Shown: positions 22,047 through 36,062 of the stretch, in pieces
Numbering within the stretch: position 1 is the first letter of the stretch
Layout of the letters: every line of letters begins with the position of its first letter
Origin: Callaeas wilsoni
Taxonomy: Eukaryota; Chordata; Aves; Passeriformes; Callaeidae
Direction: 5' to 3'
Assembly (NCBI GenBank): GCA_013398955.1
Contig: VWPU01011708.1
Coordinates: forward strand, 62,001 to 126,000
Length of the DNA stretch: 64,000 nucleotides
Translations under genes and position numbers: made by a program
The notes under the pieces: model-generated
What the model saw: the letters and a program-made list of their open reading frames with translations, nothing else
Database searches by the model: none
What the model was told of the DNA's origin: nothing

Positions 22047-24129
22047 CACAAAGGACTTAGTTCCATAAGAGGAAGGATTCAAAAATCATGGAATTGAATC
22101 CTTGCTGCCATCACACGAGCCACAGCCTGCAGGAGCAGCAGCAGCTGACATGGGCAGCAACTCGGGAATCTTCCACTATAGCTACTTCTCTGCTTTTCAG
22201 TGGGCGTCTTTGTCCCAGGACTGGGGGTGCGGTGGGAACTGGAGGAGGGGGAGGAAAGCAAGCAGGCTGAGAGATCTCTAGCAGTGCATTGCAGACTTAC
22301 CAGCTGGCTCTTCCAGTCTCAGGACTCACATCAGACCATGCAATAGCAGTTTAGGATGTGTACAAACGCTGGCAGGAGGGAGAGATGGCAGCCCTTGGCG
22401 TACGCTCTGCGCTAGCCTGGCTGCATGGCCTTGCTCGCAGTGGTGAGGTGTGTATCTGCCAGGGCTTGGCACAAACTCGCAGTGCACTCTACCCCTCCTG
22501 ACAAGGGGTGTGAGGTTCCTCCTGTCCTTTGCTATATGTGTGTACACACAACACAGTCTGTGAGCATCTTGTCCTGCCTCCTCCCTTTGAAAGCAAAGGT
22601 CAGAGGGATCTCTATAATTTTAAAGAGCATTTAGCTTACACTTCTGAGCTCCTTACAAGATGAGTACCTTTCAAACCTCCTGACCACTGTGAATGTGTTG
22701 TACAGAGGCATACTGACTTCCCTTGATTCAGCTGGAGTGCCCACCTGCTCTCATCGCACTTCTGCCCTGCACAGTACTGTTCTACAAGCTGGCATACTAC
22801 AGAAGACCTCTGACTACAAAGCCCAGACTGGTTCCTGGTCCATAGCAAAATGGTAATACAAGTAAAACAACAATTTCCAGATAGAAAGGTAGCCCAGTAG
22901 TAGCTCATGCAGTCTGTGGGTCACATAATCCCAGCAGCATGGCCCTTTCACACCCCTAGGAACCAGTGAAGCAACATTCTTGAGCAACAAAGGGAAGCAT
23001 GACACAGTGGCACATAAAATGAACTTGTTAAACTTCTTCCACTGCCATATTCTTTCTGCTGGGCTCTGATTTAACCTTATCTCCAATGCCAGTACCTTGC
23101 CTTTACCTTCATCCCCATTCATTTTTACAGTGTCATTTTATTTTGCATGAAGCACAATTAAAGAAGCTTCGGGAAAAGAAAGACTTGCTTTGTTTTGATG
23201 CCAATGCTATGTGTTTTTCTTTTTTTCCCTTTTCAGTTTTTCTAGTCTAAACAAGAGATGACATACCTTTTGAAAAGCAGCTTTCCTGAGGTGGCTTGTG
23301 CTCCGAAAACATATACAACTGGAAGTTCCAGTGCTCCAGAACAGCTGTAGAGGATCAGTCTGTAGATGTTTTTACTGCCCTTGGGTAGCTAGAACAAGGC
23401 TGGATTCCATGCTCTATGGCTTCCCTAGAAATGGCAACACATGAAAACATCAGCATCTTGAACAGCCTTCCTCAACATCGCAGTGAGTTGACTCTACTGA
23501 GATATTCAGAAAGGTGGTGCTTTGACAACCTGATCTCAAATCATACAGTATAGCAGTAGGGGTAAGAGATCTCTTAATACTGCAAGAAGTACAAAGCAAA
23601 GCACAAAGTTTCTCCAAGGCTTCTGAACAAACAGACCTATTTCTAAAAGTTTCTGTAGTGGCTGGTTCTACCTGCCTCATTAAGCCTGGAGAAAGGACAG
23701 AATTAAAGTGCATTTCTTTTATATGAGGCAAAACAAAGCACTGTCAGCTGCTGGAGAGCACTAAGTTCTTCAGACAGCCTTGAGGTGCTCGAAAGGAGGA
23801 CCTGTGAACACATACAAAAATATCTGCAAGCAAACTATGAAGCCTGTTACAAAACCAGAGAGGTTTAAGTTGTGCTGCCCTTCAAAGAAGGCCTCTTCTG
23901 AGCAAAATTAAGTAGCAACCTATCTAAACCATGACTGCCTGTGTCACTTTAAGCTGATGGAATCAAACATGGGAGTGAAACCATGCAGTGGGAGGGAGCC
24001 TTTGATCGTTCATTTAGCTTATTGTTCTTTGGTACCTGCTACAGCCAAAGCACTCCATCAGGCAGCCAAGGGGATGGCTGTTTGAGAAGTGTGCATAGCA
24101 ATAAGGAGAGTTAAAGCTATGTCAGGTAG

Positions 24130-24265
24130 CTCTAGTCCTTATCCAATGGAGTTCTGAAAATCTGCAAAGATGGAGCTTTCATACACTTGCTGGCCTACCT
24201 GTTCCAGTGCTTAACCCACTCCACTGTGAAGTCCTTTTCTGTAGGTTGAGGAGTTTGTCTAAAAT
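24130..24265 (-). mobile_element. Degraded CR1 LINE 3' fragment
   Basis: The + strand reads GATGGAGCTTTCATACACTTGCTGG and then CCTGTTCCAGTGCTTAACCC, closely resembling the reverse complement of the CR1 3' region (GATGGAG...CCACA...CTGG, CCTGTTCCAGTG, TGTGAAG). The element is therefore on the minus strand and heavily diverged. CR1 copies are normally 5'-truncated, so no reverse transcriptase is expected and none is seen. The 8-base 3' tail repeats were not recognised, so the ends are approximate. Confidence 0.65.
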
Positions 24266-26664
24266 GCCACCATTGCACTTTCCTCCCTAACATGATGTGT
24301 GGAGGCTCCAGGCCATCAGGAAAATCTCACGTCACAGCACTACAAAGGCAGTCTGCAATGCAATTATGCATGGGCATACAGGCTGGAGGGGCCCAGGGAT
24401 CTGGAGATGACAAAAGGCAGGGGAACTGGCTGGGCCTTATCTTTGTCTCTCAGGGCCTGTGCCCAGTGTGCTGCCAACCATGTGTGCCGTGCACGTTAGA
24501 TAATGGTCTGAAAAAACCTTCCCTCTAGAGGTATCCTGGTCTCTGCTGTTATGCAGCCAGCCTTCTCTTCCTCTTCCTTAGCTTTGTCAGCCTGGCACTG
24601 TGAACAAGCCCCTTGTAAGAGCTGCAAGGAGCAGTCATCCTCTTGTTCAGGTCTCAGGAGTGGCTTTGTGCAATGCTGAAGGCAGAAGCAGGGCACAGAT
24701 GCTGAGCAGCAGGCGTGGTATGGCACAGAGTGAGAGAGGGCCTGAGGAGAGTCATAATGCTGAAAGCAAGGGTTGCCCCTCTTTGCCTTTTGGGCAAACT
24801 GAGTCTTAATGACTTCATGTGCTTTTACAATTTAAGGTACAGGGAAATCCATATTTAGAAAGTGGCAATAGGAAGAATTCAGCTAATGCCATCATATCTG
24901 CATCCGCTCTGCCTTAAAGAGTACAGGGAGCCTTGCTTTCCTCTGACAAAAGGGTTAGGGACTGGACTTGTATTAAGTTTATTCTCCTGGCTTTGAAAGG
25001 CTTAGTTATAGTAGGGCTGAGAGCCAAATGCAACTCTGTCTTGAGCTATTCCTTCTCCTCCCCCACTAAAGAATGATCTTTAAGCTCTGGACCCTCATCT
25101 CCACCCAAAATGACTGCCCTGATTTATTTTATGCTTTTTTGTTGTTTCCTTTTAAATCACTCCTAAGCTAAGCTTTTGTTTGCCAAGTTTTCAGCCTGGA
25201 GCAAATTTTTGCAGTCGAATTATAACCTCCTCTGCTTCCATTTGAAAAAGAGGTGTTTTTCTGGATATGCTGCTGTCCCACCCATTACTCACCTTGCTGC
25301 TGGGAGGCAGGGGAGATGGCAATCTTTTTAAATACCAGCATCTGAAAGTTCAGTGTCACAGGCATGGGCACACATCTGGTTAAAGCATTTCCCTCATATC
25401 TTGGCTCAAAATCCTTGGCTGAGACATCTCATGGCAGTAGATGTGTCCAGGGAGCTGAGAGGGAGGGAACAAAGGACACAGAGTGGTTAGGTTTCTCAGA
25501 AAGGGAATGGCTGTGGGCTGGAATATAAAGAAATGCCAGGACCAGAGAGTCTGCTCTCTCAGCACGTTACAGGGTTTGGCTCTCCAGGGCAGTGTGACGC
25601 TCACCCACACTTGAGAAGGCGCCTCTAAAGCACAGGCTGCAGAAAGCAGGAGACTGCTGAGGCCAGTGCCTTCCTCTGAAGGAGCAAATGAGAGATGGGC
25701 TGAAAAGGTGCTACGGCCTGGAGGCTGAGGGACACTTGGAAATTTCTTTTCCTTAGAGATTTTGGTTTCACAACTTAGAACTCAGCAAAAGCCTAAAAAT
25801 CCCTGCTCAGCTGCTAGTGAATTTTCGAAGCTGATTTTCTAGCCAGAAAGGTTCTGGAGAAGATGTTTTAAAGCAAGAAACTTCATCTCCTCAATTGCCT
25901 GCTTTACCAGTGGGATCCATTTCCTCTTGCTTACTCAGAGCATGCCTAAAAATGTTATCTGTGGTCTGGGACAGGGTGTGGGAGGGTGCAAATAGGAAAG
26001 GAATAAGATATATTCGGTAGGCAATTCCCTATGGATGTGTTAGATCAGGATTTAAAGTCTTTTGCTGGATTACAAAGGTTTCTTGTACAGGAATTGATGC
26101 CCAAATTATTCTGCATTATGACCTTTTATTATTTTTTTATCAGCTTATTTCCCCTCCTTTCACAAGATCAGTTAACAAGCAATGGTTGCCTCTCTCACTC
26201 CAGGAAGATTGCCTGCCTTTCCAACACAGCCTCTCTCCTAAGGAATTGCTCCATGTTAGGAGCCACTATAGAGTGCAATGACATTTTTACACATGTTGAC
26301 GTTGGCAGCAAGTGATATGATTGCAGGGCACAGGTCTTCTAGACAGGGTATTGACAAGGGAGAAGAATAACCATGAACAGAATAACAACAAAAAGGCCAA
26401 TTCTGGTATTGAGCTTCCCTGCAAAGGGCAGGGCTGGACCCAGGACTAACTCTGAACTCGGTGACATCATCAGATGTGAAAAGCTACAAAAGATGGTGCA
26501 CGTTACATTCTGAGACAGTCCAAGGGTAAGAAAAACACAAGGTAAAATGAATTTCTCTTGCTTTTTTAGAGTTAGAAACTAGAGTGGGGGACATTAAGAG
26601 GAACCTTTTCCTGCAGGCAAGCTCTCTGCTGCATATGAACTCCCACTGTTTAGGGAGCCACAGA

Positions 26665-26800
26665 AGCTGAGGACAGAAAGGGACTTTCTGGTCTATCCAT
26701 CTGCTTGCCTCAAGGCAGGTCAGCTCAGTCTGCCATCCTTGACTGAAAGTTTTATACTGTGTTTTAAATATTTCCTTCATAGAGACCACAGCCACCTTTG
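26665..26800 (-). mobile_element. Probable ancient CR1 LINE fragment
   Basis: The words CTGGTCTATCCATCTGCTTG, CTCAAGGCAGGTCAGCTCAG and ATATTTCCTTCATAGAGACC occur in the same order as CTAGTCCA, CTCAAAGCAGG and ATATCTCCAAGGATGGAGAC in reverse-complement CR1 tails. Divergence is high and the boundaries are estimates. It has the same orientation as its two CR1 neighbours. Confidence 0.45.
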
Positions 26801-27428
26801 CACTTTATTTCTGGACTTCATTAGATTTACTGCTATAAAGGTTTTTTTCCCCAAAGCCTTGCTGTAGTTAAAAACCTTGAAATTTTGTCCTATATGCCCT
26901 GGACATGGAGAACAAATTATACCCATTCCCCCTGTATTATCTGTATTGTCTCTCCAGCCCTTCACTACTCCATGATGTTATCACACTTCTCCTTCATTCT
27001 TCTTGTTTAGGAGCCTCGGGCTCTCTCAGCTCTCCCCTTCTAAACCTCCTAGATGCTCTTCTCATACCTTCAGGCAAATGCCAAGCTTGCTATGTGAGAG
27101 AGAATGGCACAGCCCTGTACTTTGGGGACAGGGGCTGAAGGGTAGCTACATGCAAGATTGTCTGAAATAACTGAGGCAGCTTAAAAATTTCTTCTCTCCA
27201 GAGACTTTGCTGCAGTACTACAGTTCACCCCTTTCCCCAGCTGAGATTACCAATTAGTCTGCAGGCTATGTTCCACATGGCCTGGAAAAAAAACTGACTT
27301 AAAAATATGGAAAGCTGCTTTCAACTACGATATTTCCAGGGATCTGTGAGAACTTCCAAAGTGAGTTTCACCTCCCAAGTCAGCTTATCCCAACTACCCT
27401 CTAACAGGTATTTTGCAAGTGTGCTTAC

Positions 27429-27650
27429 AGAATCACAGCACTGCTGAGATTGGAGGCAGCTCTGGAGAACATCTAGTCCACCCACCCCCCTTGCTCACGA
27501 CAGGCTCAACTACAGCGTGTTGAGAACAGTCCAGTTGGATTTTGGATTATCTCTGAGGATGGAGACTCCACAGCCTCTCTGGCAGCCAGTCCCTACATTC
27601 AAACACCTTTACGGTAGAAATCACTAAGAGTCTGTCTCTGTCCTCTTTAT
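27429..27650 (-). mobile_element. CR1 LINE 3' fragment, 5'-truncated
   Basis: This is the best-preserved repeat in the window. It starts AGAATCACAG (the complement of the CR1 terminal ATTCT-type tail) and continues with GAGAACATCTAGTCCACCCA, CCAGTTGGATTTTGGATTAT, GAGGATGGAGACTCCACAGC and CTCTCTGG, all diagnostic of reverse-complement CR1 3' ends. About 220 bases remain. It carries no coding capacity. Confidence 0.85.
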
Positions 27651-30600
27651 TCCTCCCATCAACTATTTATACACATCAGCTAATCCTATCCAACTCCAAA
27701 AACCTTTTTCTCTTTTATCTCCTCCACATGTCTTTTTCCCATTAATGCCTGCTCTGGTCAGCAAAGCAGATTCCAGTTTTAGAGAGCTGCCAGGGAAACA
27801 CACAGCAAACAACCACTCAGGTGCGTCCGAGTACTTGCTCCTGTTCTGACCATATCTACATGACCAAACACTGTGTACTTGCCAGTAATGAAGAAGCAAG
27901 GATGCAGGCAGCAGAGGTATCAAAGGCAGCATCGGAAAAGAGGGATGAAGAACTGCTCTACTCATTTTCTGTATCACAATCTTGACATAGTTTTAAAAAG
28001 ACAACCCCTCTCCCCACCACTTCTAGAAGCCTGCACGGAGATAAATACTTAGAAGCCCATGTATAAGGAATCTTGTGATGGCTCTCTGAATCTGCAGGCA
28101 GTTTGAGAAGTGTGACTAGCTGACATCTCAACAGCAGATAACTAAGAACCACAATTCTGGAAAGGGTGGGAAAGGGTAAGAGGGCAGCAGCCCCGTATCT
28201 TCCCCAAAATACTGTATTTCTTACTCAGCCTCCAAACGACTATCCCAGCTTTTCCAGGGAAGGAGTATGGTAGGGAGAAGATAGAAAAAAACCCTCTGCT
28301 CCTCCCTCCACTCTCAGTTGTGTGCCAAGAGCTCAAAAATTGCACTAATTTGGCCTTGCCAGACTTTTCAAGGGAACAATTACATGGATCTCTGCCATTA
28401 TGCCTTTACATTTAAAGTCTGCAACCCTTCAAAGACGTAGGCACTTGCCTGGCTTACACTGCTCACATCAACATGATATGAATGAGCTACAGGCAAAGCA
28501 GGGCTGGGACACGCATCCTTTGCAAGGGTTGTTGGGGAGCAGAAGATAATCACAAACCTCTCCCTCCCCACAAGGTGAAAAGCTTTACAAACCATGGACA
28601 CTCTGGACTTCCCCCTTGTCTAAAGCCTCATTTTTCCCTGGAATATTTACCTTTCCTACATTTCCCCTCAGTAATAATCTAATCAAGTAGAATTCTTCTG
28701 GTATTAATCAGATGAGCAGGGGAGCACTTTGTGGTTAATATTATCAATTGAGGATGTCAGGAAGGCTTTGACAGGATTACCCTTGGAATTTGCCATTTAT
28801 TAACTAGGCCATTAGCTAAAATGGCATGGCTGGGGTGGGGCTGGTTTAGCTTTGCACATGGGAGATGTCCTGGTTGAGGGTGGGGAAGCTGAGGGTGGTG
28901 GAGTTCTGTCTCCATCTGATTCAGAGATCTCAAACAGCTGCCTTGGCAGCCCTGAGATATCTTTCTCCATCTGTGTGCCTTTCTTTGATTTCATAATCTC
29001 TTCCCATTATTGGGAAACCATCACAAATCAAGCTGGAGACTGAGCTAGGAGAGCTTGCACCACCACGCTTAGGCTTGTGGTCCTGACCTGGGAGGGTGGG
29101 AATGAAACCTCGCTGTTACAGGCAGTTCTGCTGTGGGAGGACAGAGAGAAATGCTCCAAGCCCCTAGCCCAGGGCACCAGGAAGGAGAAGCTAGGTTTAG
29201 AAATAGAGGCATACTAGACTTGCAGAAGCAGCTGGGATACAAAGTAGGCACACACAAAAAGTTTAAGCAAGTGAGGAAAACAAAACAAAGAATTTGTGAA
29301 AAAATTTGTTTTCTCTCCTTGAAACTCAGCACTGCTGTTTGCCCAAAACAGAATGGATACCCATGGTCATGGTAATGGAAAAATACAGGCAAACACTAAA
29401 GAGGAAGCAATATAAAAAATATAGCTGCAACATCCTTCCCCTCCAAGCAGGCGTCTATCCCAGATCCCAGAGGTTCTAGGCATCATTTGCTGTGTGCTCC
29501 AGGCAACTTTACATGGGCTGTTGCTGGAGGGAACTTTTACAAACTTCAGTCTCAAAGATCACTGCACCAGAACAGAGACAGAGGGACCCAGCACTAGAAG
29601 TCACTGGGCCATGATGCAAATGGCCAAAGAGTGAAGAAAGCTCCCCTAATACATCATAGAGTATGTCTTTATTTACTCCTCATTCAGGCAGGAGCAGGGA
29701 AATAAAATAAGACCTCTATTCAGGGCCATTTTTCTTGGTAGTACACCTCAGGAAAGACAGCAGGGACTCCCTCTGACTGCTATCCCACGTGATGGCAGAA
29801 AAGAGCTCTCTAATCCTCAGGGACAACTGGAGCACAAAGCTCCAGAGCAGAGATTCTGGGAAGAGGACAACAGGAGCTTCTTGGGACGGACATGAGTCAG
29901 TACCTGAGAAGTGTGAGTGTAGCCCAGACAGGGGCCAGGTTTGAAAGCTGCCTCTAAACAGCATCTCCTGCTACCCTTTCTAGAGATAAAACCTGTGGCT
30001 GGATGGGAGCAGCCCAGTGGTGTGGCCCAGCAGGGCAATTTTTAGATTCTTATAAACCCCAGAATCACAAAGGCATTGATTCAGAGCTTGCAGCAGCTCT
30101 CGGAGTCTGTGCACTGTAGTACCTGTCACTGCATCCAGACACCCCACAGCATTTGTTTGTCAGGACTCAGTGGACTAACTGGACTCAGCAAGGAGCAGAA
30201 CTGGACCCCCACAGAGCATTTACACGTTACTCTTTTGGACAGAGCTTTGAATACAGAAAGGCAAAAACCAGCATTCATCTCTAAATTCTGTCCTTCCTGG
30301 TCAGCTAAAGAAAGAATTAGCACTAGAATCCAAACTGCTGCAGGAACAAAAGCACATCCTATCCACACAGTCACCTCTGCTTTGATGCACACAGAGAACA
30401 TATTTATGTAATTTCATTCACTCTCCCTTGAAATGTGGCAATTATGCATAGAAAGGCCTGAAAAATGAGGGTCTTGAAATTTCCATACAATTTGTAATTT
30501 ATAAGTTTCCTAGATCACAAACCAAGATCTTGAGTTAGCCCTTTACCATTCATTCAGCACAAATAGAACTAACTGAAAATTCAACAGCTACTCCGTAACT

Positions 30601-33600
30601 TCTCACACTGCCTATGGAAAAACCTATCAAGTTATGTCTCAAAGTGCAGGTGTGAAATTCCTGCTTCTCAATTTGTTCCAGCAATTGCTCTGATGAGGGA
30701 ACATCCCAGAAAAGGTATTTCTTCATCAGGTACTTTGCAAAAGTCTGGCTCTGAACCCAAATTCCCTATACCAAAGTAGTCTTCTTCACCTTAAGCAGAT
30801 CACTTAGTCTTCATTTAGAAGGAAGGTTATGGGCTCTCCTTGAGGCAGCTTGCTCCAAAAAGGTCCACCCAAAAGATAAACGAAAAGCCAAAAAAATGTC
30901 AACAAAAAATAGAGACTGAACCTAGCAAAACTGCTGCTGATATTCAGAAGCAGAAACTACATGCCTCTTGCCTGAACAATTTCCAAACCATAAATGATGT
31001 TTAATGTGGAAAAAGTCATAAATGTACAAAAGTTACTTCTAAAACCAAAAACACAGAATTTCTTACTTATAGCTTTGATGAATGAAGTGTTTTGTATTCT
31101 GGCGTCATGCTTGGCACTCTAAAGAACCTTTCTGCTAGGTGGAAATTAATGGCACTGCATGTTGGCATGTCCACTGGCTTTGCAGCAGACTGGAGAGTGC
31201 CCTTCAGGATCCTAACACAGGCTGTCTCTGTTGACTGCTCAGCAAGGTGGAACATGTTCTCCTTCCACCAGTCGTCTGTCACAAAAAAGGGTTAAATAAT
31301 AATAAAAAGACTTTAAATGGTGCTGTGCATTATGTTCTTTTGTGCTGTCAGCTCCTACCTGTCTTTCAGCTACTGTCCAATTCAGGAAGAAACAATGTGT
31401 GAATAAATCACGCGCAAACCAGAGGCGGCTCACACAAAGCGAAGCAGATTAAGGTATTTCAAAAGACACAGGAGTTAAGGAAACAGTGCTTTAGTCTCCG
31501 GTCTGTTACTGTTGATTTGCAGACATTTCCAAGTGTGTTCCAAAACTATATTTAAAATTAAGCTTTTAAAGTAAACATTTTCCATCGAGTGCCAAGATTG
31601 CTTTAATGCCAAAACAGAAAGCTCTGTCTGACACATGCATCATTTTCCAAGCCGGAAATGTAACAAAGCATTTAATACAACAGACATCATTTGATAGTCT
31701 CAACTTAGACACCCACTTGGCAGTGGCAGTAACCAGTCTTCCATCAACTGCATCCAAAAATGATGCTTGCCTAACTTGTTATCATGCAAAACATTAATGG
31801 GAGTATCTTCCTCTTTTGAAGTCCCTTGGAAATGGAAACATAGGCTGAAACTGCCTGGTACACAACCATGCAGAACATCTGAGAACCACCCTTCCGAGGT
31901 GGAAGCAAACAGAAGAACATTGGGAAGCAGAGCTTCCCAGCCTTTTCTGTACTGAGTCACATCGTGTACACACAGTGCCAGGGGATCCCTGTGGGAGTCA
32001 CGGGGAACACAGGCAAGCAGAGCTGGTAACTATTTTATGGAAGTGGCATGCTGGAAGAAGGCAGCAAGCCTGGAGCTACCCGCTCAGCTCTCCAAAGGCA
32101 GCTGGTGACTGGTCAGCACACACTGTTCTGAGAGCTATCTGCTTTTTTTTCCCCTACCACTGGTTACTTTTTGCATTATGCAATCCCAAACTTTTGTACA
32201 AAGATCTTTTTCTCTTCCTGGATCAGTGAGTGGCATGGGTTCTTCACTTCTTCACCTAGTATGAAAAAGAGCTATTTTAACTCCTTCACTTCCAAAAATG
32301 CACATATTTTTGGTTATAAACACATGTATGACACCAGATCCTCAGGCTAAACAACACTGGATTCATAGTTTTCCTAGGCTTAAGTGGTCTGTTAAAAGAA
32401 AATCATAGCTGAAAATATGTGAAAATATTTTAAAAAACCCCAAAAACCAAACAAATCACTGTATGATTTGTTTAAAGACACTTGGTGACAATCTGTAGCC
32501 TTGCCCCTACACAGAGAAAAGGCACATTACCTACCAATGGATCTTTGTGAGCAGGTCCTGGTAGTTGTTTTCATCATTTCTAACAACCAGTGACTCAGTT
32601 TTCCTTTTCTCCTCCTGCACCTCACTGAGTGAATTAAACAGGCTGTCAGTGGCTCAAGGCCAAGTCCAGCCCTCTCTCTCTGACAGCACACTTTAATTTT
32701 GCTGTTCCAGCACTTCTTGTGGGACAGGTGCCCAGTAAGTGCTTTAGAAACCAGTGTTTACTATTCACGAGAGGAAGAATTTCAGGAAAAATACTATCGT
32801 AACCTCCATGACAGGAGTTTTTTATAACCCTCTTGTTAAAGTCACGCGCTTTTGGCATGGCAGCCTTCTGAAATGCATCTCCTTTGGGGTCCAACCCATT
32901 CTAGGGTTGCAGTTTTCTGTGCACTTGGGAGTGAACATTCCCTCAGGTCTGGTAGCATCCACATCCGTGACAATGTTCTCCCTGGGAAGCAGTGACTAAC
33001 AGGCTCCTTAAACACAAGTCTTTAGTTCTCAAGTATGTCAGAGGAAATATATTCCTGAACTCACTCACTGTAGCATACCTGCCCTTTCCTTAAGGCTGCA
33101 ACTGAAAAGACTCAAATCCTTTGTGTCTCAGCAGAATCTTAATTCCTGAACAGGCAACAAAGTTGAGTGTCCCCCCTCAACAGCTCATTAAGTTCTCTCT
33201 TTTTCGCTGTCAGTGTTTTTTGCTATTTGACTTCTAACAAGTTTTCTCTTCAAAATAAGCAACTTTTACATCACCTTAGAGCTGGTGCAGCTGGGTCAGA
33301 GTCTGTACACACAGTGACACGTCATGCACCGGATGCAGAGGGAATTTAGCTTGAGTTCCATGGGACAGATGAGGCATTTTTCAGCATTTTCAGTTCTGTT
33401 TTACTTTCTTGCTCATTATTGAATGCTGCTCCTGCTTCTTATCCATTTGCAACGTGCTTGTGTCTTTAGTGCTTCTGTACAGCCCTCAGCAATCCAGATG
33501 TTGCTCCCATGTTCCAACCTGATGCTTGCTGGAAATTATCTTTTTCAGGTGTTTCTATGTTTTTCCCAAAAGACTGAGGCACTTTTTCCTCTTTGCTTTT

Positions 33601-35920
33601 TCTCAGCTATCATATATGTGTTTTCCTCACACCTTTTCAAAATTTGCCATCTTAACAGTCCAAGGTGCAACATAGCAATGATCTTCGAGCAGTCATTCCT
33701 GGAGCTGCTATGGAAACACAAGAATTGCTGAAAAAGAGTTTTCTGGCAACTCATGGCTCCTCACCTGCAGCCTGGGGCACACCACCTGAAGCTGCTATCG
33801 TAATACCTTGTCTGCTATCTCATTAGGGCAGAAGGTAAATTGCAATTCTTTATTCCTCAGCACAGATCACAGAAGTATCCTGAATAAATAATCCTTTTTT
33901 TTTAATATGATAATTTTATTTGGAGACTGCTTCCAAACTTGGTTCAAAAAATGCTTTGGAATGAAGAATACAGTAGTATACATTATTCAAATGGATAAAG
34001 ATCCTCATCACTGTAATGCTGCACCCCCTTTCTTTAAAAGCTGCTTTTAACCACTGAATAGTAACCCTTTTTTTTTTGCCCTAGTTGGACAACTCCATGA
34101 TCAAAACTGCATTCACTAAACATGTACCAAGAGACTACAAAAAGACCTCCCTTATTTTCAGTAAATTAAACATATTTCTAATGAAGTGCTAAGACCGAGT
34201 CTGAGTTATCATATGCAGAAGCCTCCAGCTCCAAACGCATAGATAAGGAACAAAAGCTATTGGTACAGCTTTGAGTCAATGGAAACATTGGCATTATTTC
34301 TACCAGCACTGGTGAGAGCACAGACAGGTTATAACGCAATAGACATTCCTGAACCCCAAATTTCTCGAAAGAAGGAAATGGTCTTGGACCAAGCCTGAAG
34401 CTTTCTAGTGAAGAGACACAAAAGTTTGTCCTGCTGCCACACAGACTTTGTTTGGTGACTAAGTATGCCTGAGTATCTTGTTAACATGCCCTACAATCTT
34501 GAAAGCTGACCCTTTGCAATAAGAAGTGTGACAAAGAAACAAGCTCTTGAATGGGGAAAAAAAGGCTGCATGCCCCAAGCACTGTAACCCGAATAAGGGG
34601 CTTTCTGAAGGAACAAAGCTGCTTGTACACAGGTGCCTGCTCCTTGAGTCAGCGGGTGAAGTGCAAGCCAGCAACACTGCTGGGAATTGGGCAGCACTGG
34701 AGTTTGAAGCAGAAGCTGGTCTGCTTTGCCTCTCGATGTCACAACAGTTCCTGAAAATTTCAGAGTTCCAGGAGAGCTGCCTGACTTCCTCTGAGCCGCT
34801 GCCTCCAAGCTGCATTCGCAACACTGGCGGCCTGTGTATTTCAGGAATGCAAAAAACTGGCACAGTGAGGTCTATGATTCAGCCAAGACGATGTGTTGGG
34901 ACATGACTGAAGTTAATTAAAAGGAGCTTAAGACAGACAGACAAAAAAAAGAGTTTGCAAGACTTCTTAAAGAGCCAATTAATTATTATTTGTGGCTGCA
35001 CACGCCAGCTGTGCCACAACACGGAATCTCCCCAGCCCTTACCACTCACCTCAGAGTCTTTATACAGTGCCAAAGAAAACCCATATGCAGGTCAGCCTTT
35101 GGGAGCTCTGGGCCAAACTCCCTCCACCAGAGCTGAGTAGAACTTTACATTCAGCAGAACAGTCTTGTTTACACCCACAGATACATGCTTGGTCTAAATA
35201 GTGGACACAGAGCAAGAAATGAATGATATCTTGGTTGACGCGTAAAAAAGCACGGGCTCTGCAGAGCAGGATGACCCAGTGACAATTGTCTTTGTAAGCA
35301 TGGACTGGAAAAGGAAGGACTGGCTCCATCTTGAGTCAGGGTCGGGGAAGAGAGAATAAATGTGAATAATTTCAGCCTCTCTACTGCATGATAGTGATCA
35401 TTTTCACAGCTGCACGAGGCACTCACACTTAAAGAAGCATAGTTTCCCTGAACACGTTTCCAGACTAGTTTCCTGTAAGAAACTCACTGTCTCCTTAGCA
35501 AATCCCTAAGACTCTAAATTCCTTTAAATTCCCAAAGACTAAATTCCGAGTCCCGAGTCTATGGACCTAAACCCTTCATTACCTTCCTGAGGACAGCAAA
35601 GCAATGTTCACATGTGTCAGCAACCTCCTTGCTTTCAATTCTTCTGTACATTCAGCCAGCACTGTCCCAGAGGCACAGCTGAGCAAAGACCGGAGTGGGC
35701 CTTGCCCAGCCTTGGGAACTCAGAGCCACACGACTGCACAAAGACAGAGCAGCCAGAGCCACCCACGGGCAGCCTAGGCTCCTGGACCCATGCTTACCAA
35801 AACCTGCACTTTTCCTGCTAAAGAGGACAGATCCTACCAAGGTCTGTCAGTAGCTGACATGTATGTTTAACAGGAGGCTACAAATTTTAACAGGGGACTT
35901 TTTCCTTCGTCTCCCTGTCA
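27651..35920. other. Gene-free interval
   Basis: Only chance open frames are seen here. A fragment at about 30735-30820 (ACCTTAAGCAGATCACTTAG) faintly resembles a reverse-strand MIR CORE-SINE but is too weak to list. No CpG cluster, no long tandem repeat and no convincing exon were found. Confidence 0.55.
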
Positions 35921-35925
35921 TTTGA

Positions 35926-36062
35926 GTGGCTGAGGGCGATCGCAGGTTCCAAGGCTGCCGTGTGCGTGTGACTGGCACGGCCGGGCTGCTCCCGCGGCAG
36001 GGCCAGGAGCCTCCCAGCGCTGCGGGCCCCACACCTGCTCGCACAGCCCGACCTGCACGTAG
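35926..36062. promoter_or_regulatory. Short CpG-rich patch in gene-poor DNA
   Basis: About 13 CpG lie in about 135 bases (GGCGATCGCAGG, GCCGTGTGCGTG, CACGGCCGGG, CCCGCGGC, AGCGCTGCGGG), bordered on both sides by AT-leaning sequence. It lies 1.1 kb before a larger GC-rich stretch (37137-37800), and the two may be parts of one regulatory island. No TATA-type promoter or first exon can be assigned. Confidence 0.4.

Larger units (their letters stand above)
17101..24130. other. Gene-free interval
   Basis: No conserved protein family is recognisable in either strand; the open frames here are short, overlap antisense to one another and lack plausible splice partners. Contents noted are a (TTCC)n microsatellite at 19614-19632, a pair of imperfect 24-base direct repeats at 21529-21585, a duplicated TAAGCTGCCAG word at 21255 and 21285, and a 10-bp inverted repeat at 22017-22046. 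Confidence 0.6.

Noticed and set aside
26272..26300. AGTGCAATGACATTTT, similar to a miR-130/301 seed region
   Set aside because: The remaining mature sequence differs and the flanks do not fold into the expected 60-80 base precursor.
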